Positions 17,420 to 25,256 of a DNA stretch of 64,000 nt are shown here, piece by piece. The position numbers and the translations under genes were made by a program. The notes below the pieces were generated by a model that saw only the letters and a list, made by a program, of their open reading frames with translations, was not told the DNA's origin and did not search any database. Position 1 is the first letter of the stretch, and the number at the start of each line of letters is the position of its first letter. The DNA is from Bacteroidetes bacterium GWF2_43_63 (lineage in GTDB: Bacteria; Bacteroidota; Bacteroidia; Bacteroidales; DTU049). Where the stretch lies: the NCBI GenBank assembly GCA_001769275.1, contig MEOQ01000026.1, forward strand, positions 1 through 64,000, in the 5' to 3' direction.

Positions 17420-18373
17420 TTATTTATTGATTGTATTCAAAATCGGGTGATATTCACCACTAAGAGGAGCAATGGCTGAATTTCGAATGTTATACACCAT
17501 TTCAATCGAGCGGCGTGCATCCTCAAGCCCAAAGCCATTTCCCGCAAGTATATGCCGGTAACTGTCAGTATGCAATTCAGTAAATCCCTCTGAAAATTCA
17601 AACTCAGAGCCATTCACACGAATTGAACGAAATGTCCTCTTTTGTCCTTTAACTTCTTCAGGAAGATCGTTCTCATCTATACTCAGAAACCAACGAACAT
17701 TGGCGTTTTTTAATTTGAAATATCCTGCTGCCTTTTGATTATTGTGCAAGTGAACAACAGACTGTTCCACATCGCCAAAAATCCATGTCAGCATGTCGAA
17801 AAAATGAATTCCGATATTGGTTGCCACACCACCACTCTTGCTCACATCGCCTTTCCAGGAATGCTGATACCAGTGACCGCGACTTGTGATGTATGTCAGA
17901 TCAACGTCGAAAAACTCATCTTTCTTTTGTTCAATATCTTCTTTCAATTTCCGGATTGAATCGTGAAGTCTGAGCTGAAGAATGTTGTTTATTTTCTTTC
18001 CGGTTTCGTTTTCGATTTCTGCAAGTGCATCAATGTTCCATGGGTTCAACACAAGCGGTTTTTCACAAATCACATCTGCCTGATTACGCATCGCCATGCG
18101 GATATGCGCATCGTGCAAATAGTTCGGAGAACAAATACTCACATAATCGATCTTGCTCTCGCCCGCTCTGCGAACTTTGTCGAGATGACGGTCGAATCGT
18201 TCCGACTCACTGAAGTAGTCTGCTTCCGGAAAAAAGGAATCGATTACACCAATTCCATCATAAGGGTCCAGCACCGCAGTCAGACGATGTCCGGTATCGC
18301 GGATGGCCTTCATATGTCGCGGCGCAATATAACCCGAAGCGCCAATCAGCGCAAAATTCAACGGCTTGCTCAT
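17420..18373 (-). CDS. wbpB: Gfo/Idh/MocA oxidoreductase, WbpB-type UDP-GlcNAcA 3-dehydrogenase
   Basis: 317 residues from ATG 18373 ([20 protein letters not shown]). The frame stays open upstream to 18433, but the chosen start overlaps the wbpD stop by four bases (ATGA), the usual coupling, and puts the Rossmann fold at the N-terminus. [19 protein letters not shown] and [18 protein letters not shown] are typical of WbpB/WlbA, which oxidises C3 of UDP-GlcNAcA to the 3-keto form. The EKPLVLNPW stretch holds the conserved catalytic Lys of the superfamily. The 3-keto product would be aminated by WbpE and acetylated by WbpD, both encoded immediately upstream, so context strongly supports the call. 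Confidence 0.88.
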   Translation of the reverse strand: MSKPLNFALIGASGYIAPRHMKAIRDTGHRLTAVLDPYDGIGVIDSFFPEADYFSESERFDRHLDKVRRAGESKIDYVSICSPNYLHDAHIRMAMRNQADVICEKPLVLNPWNIDALAEIENETGKKINNILQLRLHDSIRKLKEDIEQKKDEFFDVDLTYITSRGHWYQHSWKGDVSKSGGVATNIGIHFFDMLTWIFGDVEQSVVHLHNNQKAAGYFKLKNANVRWFLSIDENDLPEEVKGQKRTFRSIRVNGSEFEFSEGFTELHTDSYRHILAGNGFGLEDARRSIEMVYNIRNSAIAPLSGEYHPILNTINK

Positions 18374-18948
18374 TTTGTTTCTTTTGTTACGATGCCATTC
18401 CGCAAAATATATTTTTCCCCACTTTCGGGGCAATCGGCTGTTCCGTCTTCTCTGAAAATAAGGCGATGACCATATTCACTCACCCAACCCAGCTGCCTTC
18501 CCGGATTCCCAATCACCAAAGCAAATGGCAACACGTCTTTTGTCACAACAGTGCCGGCGCCAATCAGCGCGTATTCACCGATGGTATTACCGCAAACAAT
18601 GGTCGCATTTGCGCCTATCGAAGCGCCCTTCTTTACAAGCGTTTGTTCGTATTTTTCGCGCCGTATTATTGCACTACGCGGATTTGAAATATTAGTGAAC
18701 ACCATGCTGGGTCCCAGAAACACATCGTCTTCGCAAATAACTCCTGTGTAAATCGATACGTTGTTCTGAACCTTTACGTTGTTGCCCAAAATTACTCCTG
18801 GCGATACAACTACGTTCTGACCAATGTTGCAGCCATTTCCAAGTGTGCATCCCGACATGATGTGCGAAAAATGCCAGATCTTGCAGCCTTCGCCAATAGT
18901 GCAGTTTTCATCTATAACACTGGTTGGATGTGCAAAATAATCTGCCAT
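18370..18948 (-). CDS. wbpD: Left-handed beta-helix N-acetyltransferase, WbpD-type
   Basis: 192 residues, LbetaH hexapeptide-repeat acyltransferase: repeats such as [32 protein letters not shown] and [20 protein letters not shown] run through about residues 10-140. The C-terminal [17 protein letters not shown] is diagnostic of WbpD/WlbB, which uses acetyl-CoA to acetylate the 3-amino group of UDP-GlcNAc(3NH2)A. The gene sits two bases after wbpE and overlaps wbpB by four bases. A C-terminal tail of about 25 residues with C-PESGEKY may extend past the helix domain. Confidence 0.9.
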   Translation of the reverse strand: MADYFAHPTSVIDENCTIGEGCKIWHFSHIMSGCTLGNGCNIGQNVVVSPGVILGNNVKVQNNVSIYTGVICEDDVFLGPSMVFTNISNPRSAIIRREKYEQTLVKKGASIGANATIVCGNTIGEYALIGAGTVVTKDVLPFALVIGNPGRQLGWVSEYGHRLIFREDGTADCPESGEKYILRNGIVTKETK

Positions 18949-18950
18949 AA

Positions 18951-20081
18951 TTATTTATTTAAAAATTCAAGAACAGAATCAGTGATGAACTTCAACTGTT
19001 CTGCATCAAGCTCTGTGTGCATCGGCAATGAAAATACATTTTCAGAAAGCCATTCTGTATTCGGGAAATCACCCTGCTTATAGCGTGGATCGAGATAAGC
19101 TTTCTGCAAATGCAATGGAACAGGATAATAAATCATGCATGGAATGCCACGTTCCTGAAGGAATGTGATCAGACCGTTTCTGTCAACACCTTGCCCGATA
19201 AGCGTGTATTGATGGAAAACATGACGCGATTTTTTGTAACGGAATGGGGTGATAAGTTTCGGATTGCCTGCAAATGCTTTATCATAATAATCTGCAGCGG
19301 CAATGCGGGCATTTATATAGTCATCCAAATGTTTCAGTTTAATATCAAGCACGGCAGCCTGAATACTGTCAAGACGACTGTTGACCCCAATTTCGTCATG
19401 ATAATACCGGACTTTCATCCCGTGATTGACAACCACGCGCAGCTTTTCAGCAAGTGCATCATCGTTGGTAAACACAGCCCCACCATCACCAAAACAGCCA
19501 AGGTTTTTCGACGGAAAAAAGCTGGTACAGCCAAGATGTCCGATAGCACCGGTTTTCTTCGATGTTCCGTCTTCGAAATAATAATCAGACCCGATACTCT
19601 GGCAAGCATCTTCAATCACATACAGGTTGAATTCCTTCGCAATCGCCATTATCTCTTCCATTGGAGCGGACTGACCAAAAAGGTGTACTGGCACAATGGC
19701 TTTGGTTTTCGGAGTTATAGCCTTTCGTATAGCGTCAACTGATATGTTCATGGTGTCTTTCTCAACATCAACCAAAACTGGTGTCAGATGCAGCAGCGCT
19801 ACAACTTCAGCAGTTGCAATAAAGGTGAATGATGTTGTAATGACTTCATCGCCCGGCTCCAGCCCAAGCGCCATCATGCTTACCTGCAACGCATCGGTGC
19901 CATTGGCACAGGGAATTACGTGCTTAACACCAAGATATTGTTCGAGATTTTTCTGGAATCGCTGAACAGCAGGACCGTTGATGAATGCTGTACTTGTAAC
20001 AACTTCCATGATTGAGCTGTCTATTTCGCTCTTGATTTTTTCATACTGACCCTGAAGGTCAACCATTCTGATAGGCTTCAT
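18951..20081 (-). CDS. wbpE: DegT/DnrJ/EryC1 aminotransferase, WbpE-type UDP-3-keto-sugar aminotransferase
   Basis: 376 residues from ATG 20081 ([13 protein letters not shown]). The open frame extends to 20180, but a TAGCTTTG promoter element at 20096-20103 lies inside that extension, so the downstream ATG is right. PLP-dependent sugar aminotransferase: [10 protein letters not shown] near the N-terminus, [11 protein letters not shown] with the PLP-ring Asp, and [19 protein letters not shown] with the Schiff-base Lys. [15 protein letters not shown] and the INGPAVQRF segment match WbpE/WlbC, which aminates UDP-3-keto-GlcNAcA with glutamate as donor. First gene of the operon. The wbpEDB trio defines a route to UDP-GlcNAc(3NAc)A. 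Confidence 0.9.
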   Translation of the reverse strand: MKPIRMVDLQGQYEKIKSEIDSSIMEVVTSTAFINGPAVQRFQKNLEQYLGVKHVIPCANGTDALQVSMMALGLEPGDEVITTSFTFIATAEVVALLHLTPVLVDVEKDTMNISVDAIRKAITPKTKAIVPVHLFGQSAPMEEIMAIAKEFNLYVIEDACQSIGSDYYFEDGTSKKTGAIGHLGCTSFFPSKNLGCFGDGGAVFTNDDALAEKLRVVVNHGMKVRYYHDEIGVNSRLDSIQAAVLDIKLKHLDDYINARIAAADYYDKAFAGNPKLITPFRYKKSRHVFHQYTLIGQGVDRNGLITFLQERGIPCMIYYPVPLHLQKAYLDPRYKQGDFPNTEWLSENVFSLPMHTELDAEQLKFITDSVLEFLNK

Positions 20082-20095
20082 CCTCAATTTTTTTG

Positions 20096-20103
20096 CAAAG
20101 CTA
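20096..20103 (-). promoter_or_regulatory. -7 element of the nucleotide-sugar operon
   Basis: TAGCTTTG on the minus strand matches TAnnTTTG. The wbpE ATG lies 14 bases downstream, giving a short leader. It is the only recognisable promoter before the eight tightly packed genes down to 12322. Confidence 0.55.
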
Positions 20104-20139
20104 ATAAAAAGATGGTTTGCTTTATATAAGTGTATAGAA

Positions 20140-20182
20140 TCAAATGTCAGGGTTAAGGTCGAGGTCAAGATCGAGGTCAAGA
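20140..20182. repeat. Repeats of the gaggtcaag type
   Basis: Successive units cagggttaaggtcgaggtc, aagatcgaggtcaag. An inverted relative occurs at about 62525-62570 (cttgacttcaatcttgacct then ctatcttaaccttaacc), so this is a dispersed intergenic repeat. Confidence 0.55.
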
Positions 20183-20299
20183 AACATAGTCACACTACTG
20201 GCGCGGTCCCGATAACAATCGGGATGTAATCCGTGACAGTGGCTGTCTTCCGCTTAATGCCCCGACGTTTTGTGCATTGCGCTCTGCGCATCGAGCTAA

Positions 20300-20953
20300 C
20301 TAATACCTCACCACAACTCCGGTACTCGCACCATTTAAAATATCCTTCAGCGTGCTCTTGATCTCAACAATTTCCGGGTCATTTGTTTTTACAGCACGCA
20401 CGTTTTTTTTAATATTCTTCACTTCATGCGGAGTCTCTATAATCGTTTTCACATTAATCATCGAGGCCACATCAACGCCCATGAAATCCTGTTTCAGCGG
20501 GCTATTATCTTGCTTATTAATTTGTTTCGCTATCAGCGGTCCAATGTTCTTTTTGCTGAATCTATGCTTGCCTGCTTTCATGTATTTTGGAACAATAAAT
20601 CCATATTTCATTCCAGCCAGCTGCAACAGCGCTCTTTTAAAAACTTTGTGGTTTTTGAAACGAAACGATACCTGATAAATTCCCTTCTTCGTATCAGACT
20701 CAGCTTTAACATTGCTGATACCACTTACATTTTTCACCGCATTTTCAACCGTTTGCGGGAAATTCAGAATTTCATCAGATGGTTTAAACGCATCCATCCC
20801 TGTTTGCGATAGCGCGCTAAGATCAAGCTTCAGCGAATAATCTCCGCTTTTGTCAGGGTAAATAATAATCCTTTCCTCAAGCTCAATGCATGAGGTCAAA
20901 AGCAAAGCTGCCAGCGCAAGAAAAGCTGTTCGAAAATTATTGTACAATCGCAT
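20300..20953 (-). CDS. Predicted lipoprotein, unknown function
   Basis: 217 residues from ATG 20953 (MRLYNNF); the three codons upstream begin with TTG and are less likely. A signal sequence ends in LLLTSC, a good lipobox, so the mature protein is probably a lipoprotein. The early motif ERIIIYPDKSGDYSLKLDLSAL is reminiscent of small Bacteroidota lipoproteins that carry a beta-rich domain after the signal; no family can be named. Basic residues dominate the middle (KYMKAGKHRFSKKN). It overlaps the end of the DUF4197 gene by 17 bp, so the two are co-transcribed. Confidence 0.8.
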   Translation of the reverse strand: MRLYNNFRTAFLALAALLLTSCIELEERIIIYPDKSGDYSLKLDLSALSQTGMDAFKPSDEILNFPQTVENAVKNVSGISNVKAESDTKKGIYQVSFRFKNHKVFKRALLQLAGMKYGFIVPKYMKAGKHRFSKKNIGPLIAKQINKQDNSPLKQDFMGVDVASMINVKTIIETPHEVKNIKKNVRAVKTNDPEIVEIKSTLKDILNGASTGVVVRY

Positions 20954-21653
20954 TGGGGTCAAATACTTTTTTCAAAATGTCATTGATACGGGCTGCCGGA
21001 TCGGTGCGGATTTTCTTTTCTTCAACAGCAATCTGAGAGAATAAGGCTGCCAGTGCTTTTTCCGTCACATACTTCGACAAGTCAGTCTGAATCGGAGTTA
21101 CCAAAGGAATTTTATTGTAGGTGCTGGTAATGTCTGCCCAGTATTTGGTGCAATTCACAGCATCCAAAGCTTTAGTAATTTCCGGCTTAAACAAGGCGGT
21201 AAGTGATGCGGTGGTTTTCGATTTGAAATATTCAGTTGCTGCATTTTCAGATCCTTTCAGAATGTTGACAGCATCGGTAATGGTCATTGATGTAATGGCA
21301 TTCAGAAATATCGGACCAGCTTTGGCAACAGCGTTTTCAGCACCATGATTCATGGTTGCAATGAAATTATCGATCAACGTTTCCATCCCAAGTTGCTGTA
21401 GTTTTTCTTTTGCTTTTATAGCTTCCTGCGGGAATGGGATCAGGTACAGCGGATTTTTCAATATGCCGTCAGCTTTTCCAAGCATTCCAACAGCATTGTT
21501 TGTCCCTACGTTGAGTGCCTCTTTCAATCCATTTGCAACTTCACCTTCAGTGAGCACAACCGGCATGTTCGTAGGCAGATTCAGCTTGCCAAGGGTGTCG
21601 CAAGCAGTAAATAATACCAAAGCTGCAGCAAACGCAATAATGTATTTTTTCAT
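20937..21653 (-). CDS. DUF4197-family lipoprotein
   Basis: 238 residues. Signal sequence with lipobox ALVLFTAC (Cys18). The rest matches the all-helical DUF4197 family: LTEGEVANGLKEALNVGTNNAV near 34-55, a long helical core, and the C-terminal segment with VTEKALAALFSQIAVEEKKIRTDP. The family is common in Proteobacteria and Bacteroidota, is found in the envelope, and has no known function. First gene of a two-gene unit with the following lipoprotein. A TATTTTTG element lies two bases before the ATG, as in several genes here. Confidence 0.9.
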   Translation of the reverse strand: MKKYIIAFAAALVLFTACDTLGKLNLPTNMPVVLTEGEVANGLKEALNVGTNNAVGMLGKADGILKNPLYLIPFPQEAIKAKEKLQQLGMETLIDNFIATMNHGAENAVAKAGPIFLNAITSMTITDAVNILKGSENAATEYFKSKTTASLTALFKPEITKALDAVNCTKYWADITSTYNKIPLVTPIQTDLSKYVTEKALAALFSQIAVEEKKIRTDPAARINDILKKVFDPNAIVQ

Positions 21654-21655
21654 GG

Positions 21656-21663
21656 CAAAAATA
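21656..21663 (-). promoter_or_regulatory. -7-like element two bases before the DUF4197 start
   Basis: TATTTTTG on the minus strand, followed by CC and then the ATG at 21653. If used, the transcript would start at or inside the start codon. It could instead be fortuitous in this A/T-rich divergent promoter region. Confidence 0.35.
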
Positions 21664-21729
21664 TTTTCGTAAAGTTACAAAATCTGATTGATATTAATAA
21701 CTTTACAATCACAATCAATATTTCAATAA

Positions 21730-22863
21730 ATGGAAATGCCTCAGGGATCACTCATCAGCTACTTTAGTACGCTGGTAAAACAACACGGCGGAATCAATCT
21801 GGCACAAGGAATTCCAGGATTCAATCCACCACAGGAATTACTGGAAGAACTTAAAAATGTGGCTTTTGAAAACATTCATCAATATCCTCCTGGCATCGGG
21901 AACTTCGCGCTGACAGAGCAGCTGGTGAGCTTTTATTCTGAACAATATCCGCTGAAAAAAGAAAATATCATCATCCTGCAGGGCGCAACCGAAGCGCTGT
22001 GTCTGATTTTCATGTATGTTATGCGAAATAATAAAGGCCCTTTCACAACTTTATCATTTACTCCGCCTTACGAGTCGTACCGACAGCTGCCGAAGCAATT
22101 TGGAATGCCATTTATTGAGGTCGATCCCGATCAAAACGGAAATCTTCCACTCGAAAAAATTGCACAGCATATAGAAAAAGATAATGTGAAACTCATTTAT
22201 CTTGCATCGCCCGGAAACCCGCATGGATTGGTGTTTTCAAAAGGAGATGTTAATGCAATAGCCGAATTATGTCAGCAAAAAAAGTGTTATCTGGTTTTCG
22301 ATGCGGTTTACAGAACACTATATTATGAATCAAAACCCTACTCCCCTTTGTCAAAGCTGAATCCATATCTTTTTGTCGTCGACGGATTTTCGAAATGGTT
22401 TTCAATAACAGGCTGGCGGGTTGGTTTCCTCATGCACGATGAATCGCATTGTGCGGCATTACGCTCATTGCACGACTATACCGGACTCTGCACCAATTCA
22501 GTATTACAGGAAGCTCTGGCCAGATATATTTCAAAACATGATTTCGGAAAACAATACTCTGAAAAATTGAGAAACAGTCTCGCCGAAAATTATCGCTTTG
22601 CTTCTGAAAAACTCAACGGAATGGACTTTAACTGCAGAAAATCGGATGGAGGGTACTTCGTGTGGGCGGAGCTTCCACCGCGGTTTTCAAATGGGTTTGA
22701 TTTTGCCGTTGACTTTTTTGAAAAACAAAAAGTAGCCATTGTTCCGGGAATTCACTTCAGCGAAAAGGCAAATACTATTGTTCGGTTCAATATCGCACGG
22801 CCGCTCCCTGAGCTATCTTCAGGGATGGAATTGCTAAGCGTCTTTCTTCAGAAAAAGAGCTGA
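21730..22863 (+). CDS. Class I/II aminotransferase, methionine/kynurenine-type
   Basis: 377 residues, PLP-dependent. The opening GGINLAQGIPGFNPP and HQYPPGIGNFALTEQL are typical of the YbdL/kynurenine aminotransferase group, which transaminates methionine and aromatic amino acids. ASPGNPHGLVF is the substrate loop, FDAVYRTLYY carries the PLP Asp-Tyr pair, and DGFSKWFSITGWRVGF has the Schiff-base Lys and phosphate-binding Arg; a C-terminal IVRFNIAR carries the carboxylate-binding Arg. Transcribed divergently from the DUF4197 gene across a 76-bp A/T-rich gap, and convergent with the DUF4831 gene (16-bp gap). Substrate preference is inferred. Confidence 0.9.
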   Translation: MEMPQGSLISYFSTLVKQHGGINLAQGIPGFNPPQELLEELKNVAFENIHQYPPGIGNFALTEQLVSFYSEQYPLKKENIIILQGATEALCLIFMYVMRNNKGPFTTLSFTPPYESYRQLPKQFGMPFIEVDPDQNGNLPLEKIAQHIEKDNVKLIYLASPGNPHGLVFSKGDVNAIAELCQQKKCYLVFDAVYRTLYYESKPYSPLSKLNPYLFVVDGFSKWFSITGWRVGFLMHDESHCAALRSLHDYTGLCTNSVLQEALARYISKHDFGKQYSEKLRNSLAENYRFASEKLNGMDFNCRKSDGGYFVWAELPPRFSNGFDFAVDFFEKQKVAIVPGIHFSEKANTIVRFNIARPLPELSSGMELLSVFLQKKS

Positions 22864-22879
22864 CAAATAATCCGGAAAT

Positions 22880-24028
22880 TTATCGTTCAATATTCCTGAT
22901 CGAGCCGTTTTCAGGGTCGAACAAAATATGGCGCAAATCAACTGGTAAATAATTAATGATTCCAAGCTGGCTGACAGCGACCTTTTCAATCAGCACCACT
23001 TCTCCATTCCCATTCCTGATTATGAAAACACAATCTTCGGGAATGTTATATGCCAACCCTTTGTTCTTGTTCCTTTTCGTATTTCCCATCGCGGTAGTTA
23101 TCGCATCAGTACGGTCTTCTGATAATAACTGATAGTAATACATGCTCTCTGTGAACAAACTGTCTTCAACCGCTGATGCTCCTTCTGTTGTATAAAAGCT
23201 GAAGATAAAATTGTTTTCCACCGGTTTGTCAGGGTCAATATAAATTCGGTAATGTGTTGTGTATTCAACTGTTTTTCCAGTAAATAACGTCAGATACTCT
23301 TGCTGCATTTTATTGATTTCTCCCAGCATGGAATTAAAAGTATTCAAGTCGTAATCTACTTCCTGATAGCCTGAAATCAGATTCATTTTATTTTCTGAAA
23401 TCAAACTGATATAATCCGCTGCATCTTTAGCCTTGTCTTCAAGCGACTTTTCAATGATGCTGTGTTGCAAAATCTGCTTTTCGATTGTAACAGTATCAAG
23501 AATAATTTTCTCAATAATTGTATCGGTTTTCACTTGAGTATTGCCGGTAGCAAAATGCTCAAATCCAAAACTTAAAGGCTTTGCTGAAACACCCTTGTCA
23601 CTAATATGACTCGTACTCAATTCATTTTCCACTTCATCGGAAGTAGCATTCAGTGCCGTTATACAACCAAGCTCATTCAGAGTAAGCAGAAAATCTTCCT
23701 TGTTTTTCAACCCGCCTGTTTCAATATAAAAAAGTTTCGAAGTATCGGTTACAGCGAACGAATTCACCTGAATATTTTCAATGGAATAATCTGTTTTATT
23801 TTCAATTATAACATTGCTGATGCCGGTAAATTTCGCAGAATACTGCGCAAAAGGCCCTTTCAGATGATGGGTTTCCTTAACTGTTATATCGACTATTAAC
23901 CGGGTTTTTGGTAGATAATATAAAACACCTTCTTTTTTCAGCTTGGTGTCACTCTTAACTGGGATGACTCTAAAAGAATGACATGAGCTCAGGCCAATTA
24001 CCAATAATATGAGAATGCTTGTACGCAT
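22880..24028 (-). CDS. DUF4831-family lipoprotein
   Basis: 382 residues from ATG 24028 (MRTSILILLVIGLSSC). The frame also has an ATG at 24058, but starting at 24028 puts the signal sequence and lipobox (LSSC) at the N-terminus, and a TAATTTTG element lies between the two ATGs. The sequence GVLYYLPKTRLIVDITVKET and the LLSEDRTDAITTAMGNT region are typical of DUF4831, a Bacteroidota-only envelope family of unknown function. The middle has a long helical Glu/Lys-rich stretch. Convergent with the aminotransferase. Confidence 0.85.
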   Translation of the reverse strand: MRTSILILLVIGLSSCHSFRVIPVKSDTKLKKEGVLYYLPKTRLIVDITVKETHHLKGPFAQYSAKFTGISNVIIENKTDYSIENIQVNSFAVTDTSKLFYIETGGLKNKEDFLLTLNELGCITALNATSDEVENELSTSHISDKGVSAKPLSFGFEHFATGNTQVKTDTIIEKIILDTVTIEKQILQHSIIEKSLEDKAKDAADYISLISENKMNLISGYQEVDYDLNTFNSMLGEINKMQQEYLTLFTGKTVEYTTHYRIYIDPDKPVENNFIFSFYTTEGASAVEDSLFTESMYYYQLLSEDRTDAITTAMGNTKRNKNKGLAYNIPEDCVFIIRNGNGEVVLIEKVAVSQLGIINYLPVDLRHILFDPENGSIRNIER

Positions 24029-24039
24029 GGATTTTTTTT

Positions 24040-24047
24040 CAAAATTA
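24040..24047 (-). promoter_or_regulatory. -7-like element of the DUF4831 gene
   Basis: TAATTTTG on the minus strand matches TAnnTTTG and lies 11 bases before the preferred ATG at 24028. Confidence 0.4.
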
Positions 24048-24094
24048 ATGAATTTCATCGAACTAAATCTATTACGGTTAAAGATTAAAACCTT

Positions 24095-24102
24095 TACCTT
24101 TG
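24095..24102 (+). promoter_or_regulatory. -7 element of aroB
   Basis: TACCTTTG matches TAnnTTTG and lies seven bases before the ATG at 24110, again implying a very short leader. Confidence 0.5.
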
Positions 24103-24109
24103 CAGCGGT

Positions 24110-25201
24110 ATGAATACAAAATCAGCCATACGGCTCGGCAGCAATAAATCGCCTGTCATCATAAGCGAGAATCATGTAAAAGATTTCAGAAGGTGGTGGC
24201 AGCTCCGCATTGGAACACATAAAACAACTCCGGTAATTTTACTTATTGATGAGATTGTTTACGCCCTACATCATGACAAGATTGAAGACATTCTTAAAAA
24301 TATGCCTGTTTCAGTATCCGAAATAAGGCAAATTGCTGGAGGTGAGAACTGCAAACAATTCGAAAATGCAGGTCGCATTCTGACAGACTGGATTTCTGCG
24401 GGTATTACTAAGGACACGGTAATTATATGTATTGGAGGCGGCTCCCTCACCGATCTGGGTGGTTTTATGGCTGCTATTTACAAACGCGGTCTGCGCACTG
24501 TCTACATCCCCACGTCGCTTTTATCAATGACCGACGCCTCCCTGGGTGGGAAAAACGCCATCAATTGCGGTGAGGCCAAAAATCAACTGGGCACAATCCG
24601 CTTTCCTGAATTCACGTTCATCACAACGGCCTGGTTTACATCATTACCCCCATCCGAAATGAAATCAGGATATGCCGAAATTATGAAACATGCATTGCTC
24701 GACGGTCGCAGTTTTATAAAAACAATGCTTGGCATCAGAAATGCCGAAATCGCGCCTTCTGCCCAATTACTTATTCGGAGCATTCGTGTGAAAATGAAAA
24801 TTGTGACCGACGATCCATATGAAAAGCATGGAAGGCACTGGCTTAATCTTGGACACAGTTTTGGGCACGCCTACGAAAGTTATTTTAATTCTTTGGGCAA
24901 AAGTATTTCTCACGGACATGCCGTTGCTCTTGGCCTTGCAGAAGCATTGTGCTTTTCTGTAAAATTGTCAGGATTTCCTCCTGCTGTCGCAGCCGATATC
25001 ACAAAGTGGTTGAAAGAACAATTCGATTTTAATAATCTTCCGGGCTGGAACGATATCAGCGCCTATATTCTAAAAGATAAAAAAAATCTGTCCTCAGGAA
25101 TTCGTCTGGTGCTAATGAAATCGCCCGGCAAACCCGTTATTCAAGATATGGATGAAGCTGTTTGCAAAGACATTCATGCCGGTTTCCTGAGCCAATTGTA
25201 A
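24110..25201 (+). CDS. aroB: 3-dehydroquinate synthase
   Basis: 363 residues, usual length about 345-365. Second step of the shikimate pathway: DAHP to 3-dehydroquinate, needing NAD and a divalent metal. Seen: CIGGGSLTDLGGFMAAIYKRG (the NAD-binding GGGS motif and following helix), PTSLLSMTDASLGGKNAIN (active-site Asp and Lys), KSGYAEIMKHALL (metal-ligand Glu), LNLGHSFGHAYES (metal-ligand His plus catalytic His) and SHGHAVALGLAEA (third metal His). All key residues are intact, though the N-terminal third is divergent. Monocistronic as far as can be seen, ending at a bidirectional terminator. Confidence 0.93.
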   Translation: MNTKSAIRLGSNKSPVIISENHVKDFRRWWQLRIGTHKTTPVILLIDEIVYALHHDKIEDILKNMPVSVSEIRQIAGGENCKQFENAGRILTDWISAGITKDTVIICIGGGSLTDLGGFMAAIYKRGLRTVYIPTSLLSMTDASLGGKNAINCGEAKNQLGTIRFPEFTFITTAWFTSLPPSEMKSGYAEIMKHALLDGRSFIKTMLGIRNAEIAPSAQLLIRSIRVKMKIVTDDPYEKHGRHWLNLGHSFGHAYESYFNSLGKSISHGHAVALGLAEALCFSVKLSGFPPAVAADITKWLKEQFDFNNLPGWNDISAYILKDKKNLSSGIRLVLMKSPGKPVIQDMDEAVCKDIHAGFLSQL

Positions 25202-25213
25202 TTTATAGCGCAT

Positions 25214-25239
25214 AAAAAAAGTGAGCCGAAGCTCACTTT
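25214..25239. terminator. Bidirectional terminator between aroB and ppiD-like gene
   Basis: Perfect 9-bp stem aaagtgagc (25218-25226) with loop cgaa and complement at 25231-25239. An A-run upstream (25214-25220) gives a strong U-tract for minus-strand transcripts; the plus-strand side has a shorter T-tract. Confidence 0.8.
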
Positions 25240-25256
25240 ACTGAAATATCGTTTCT

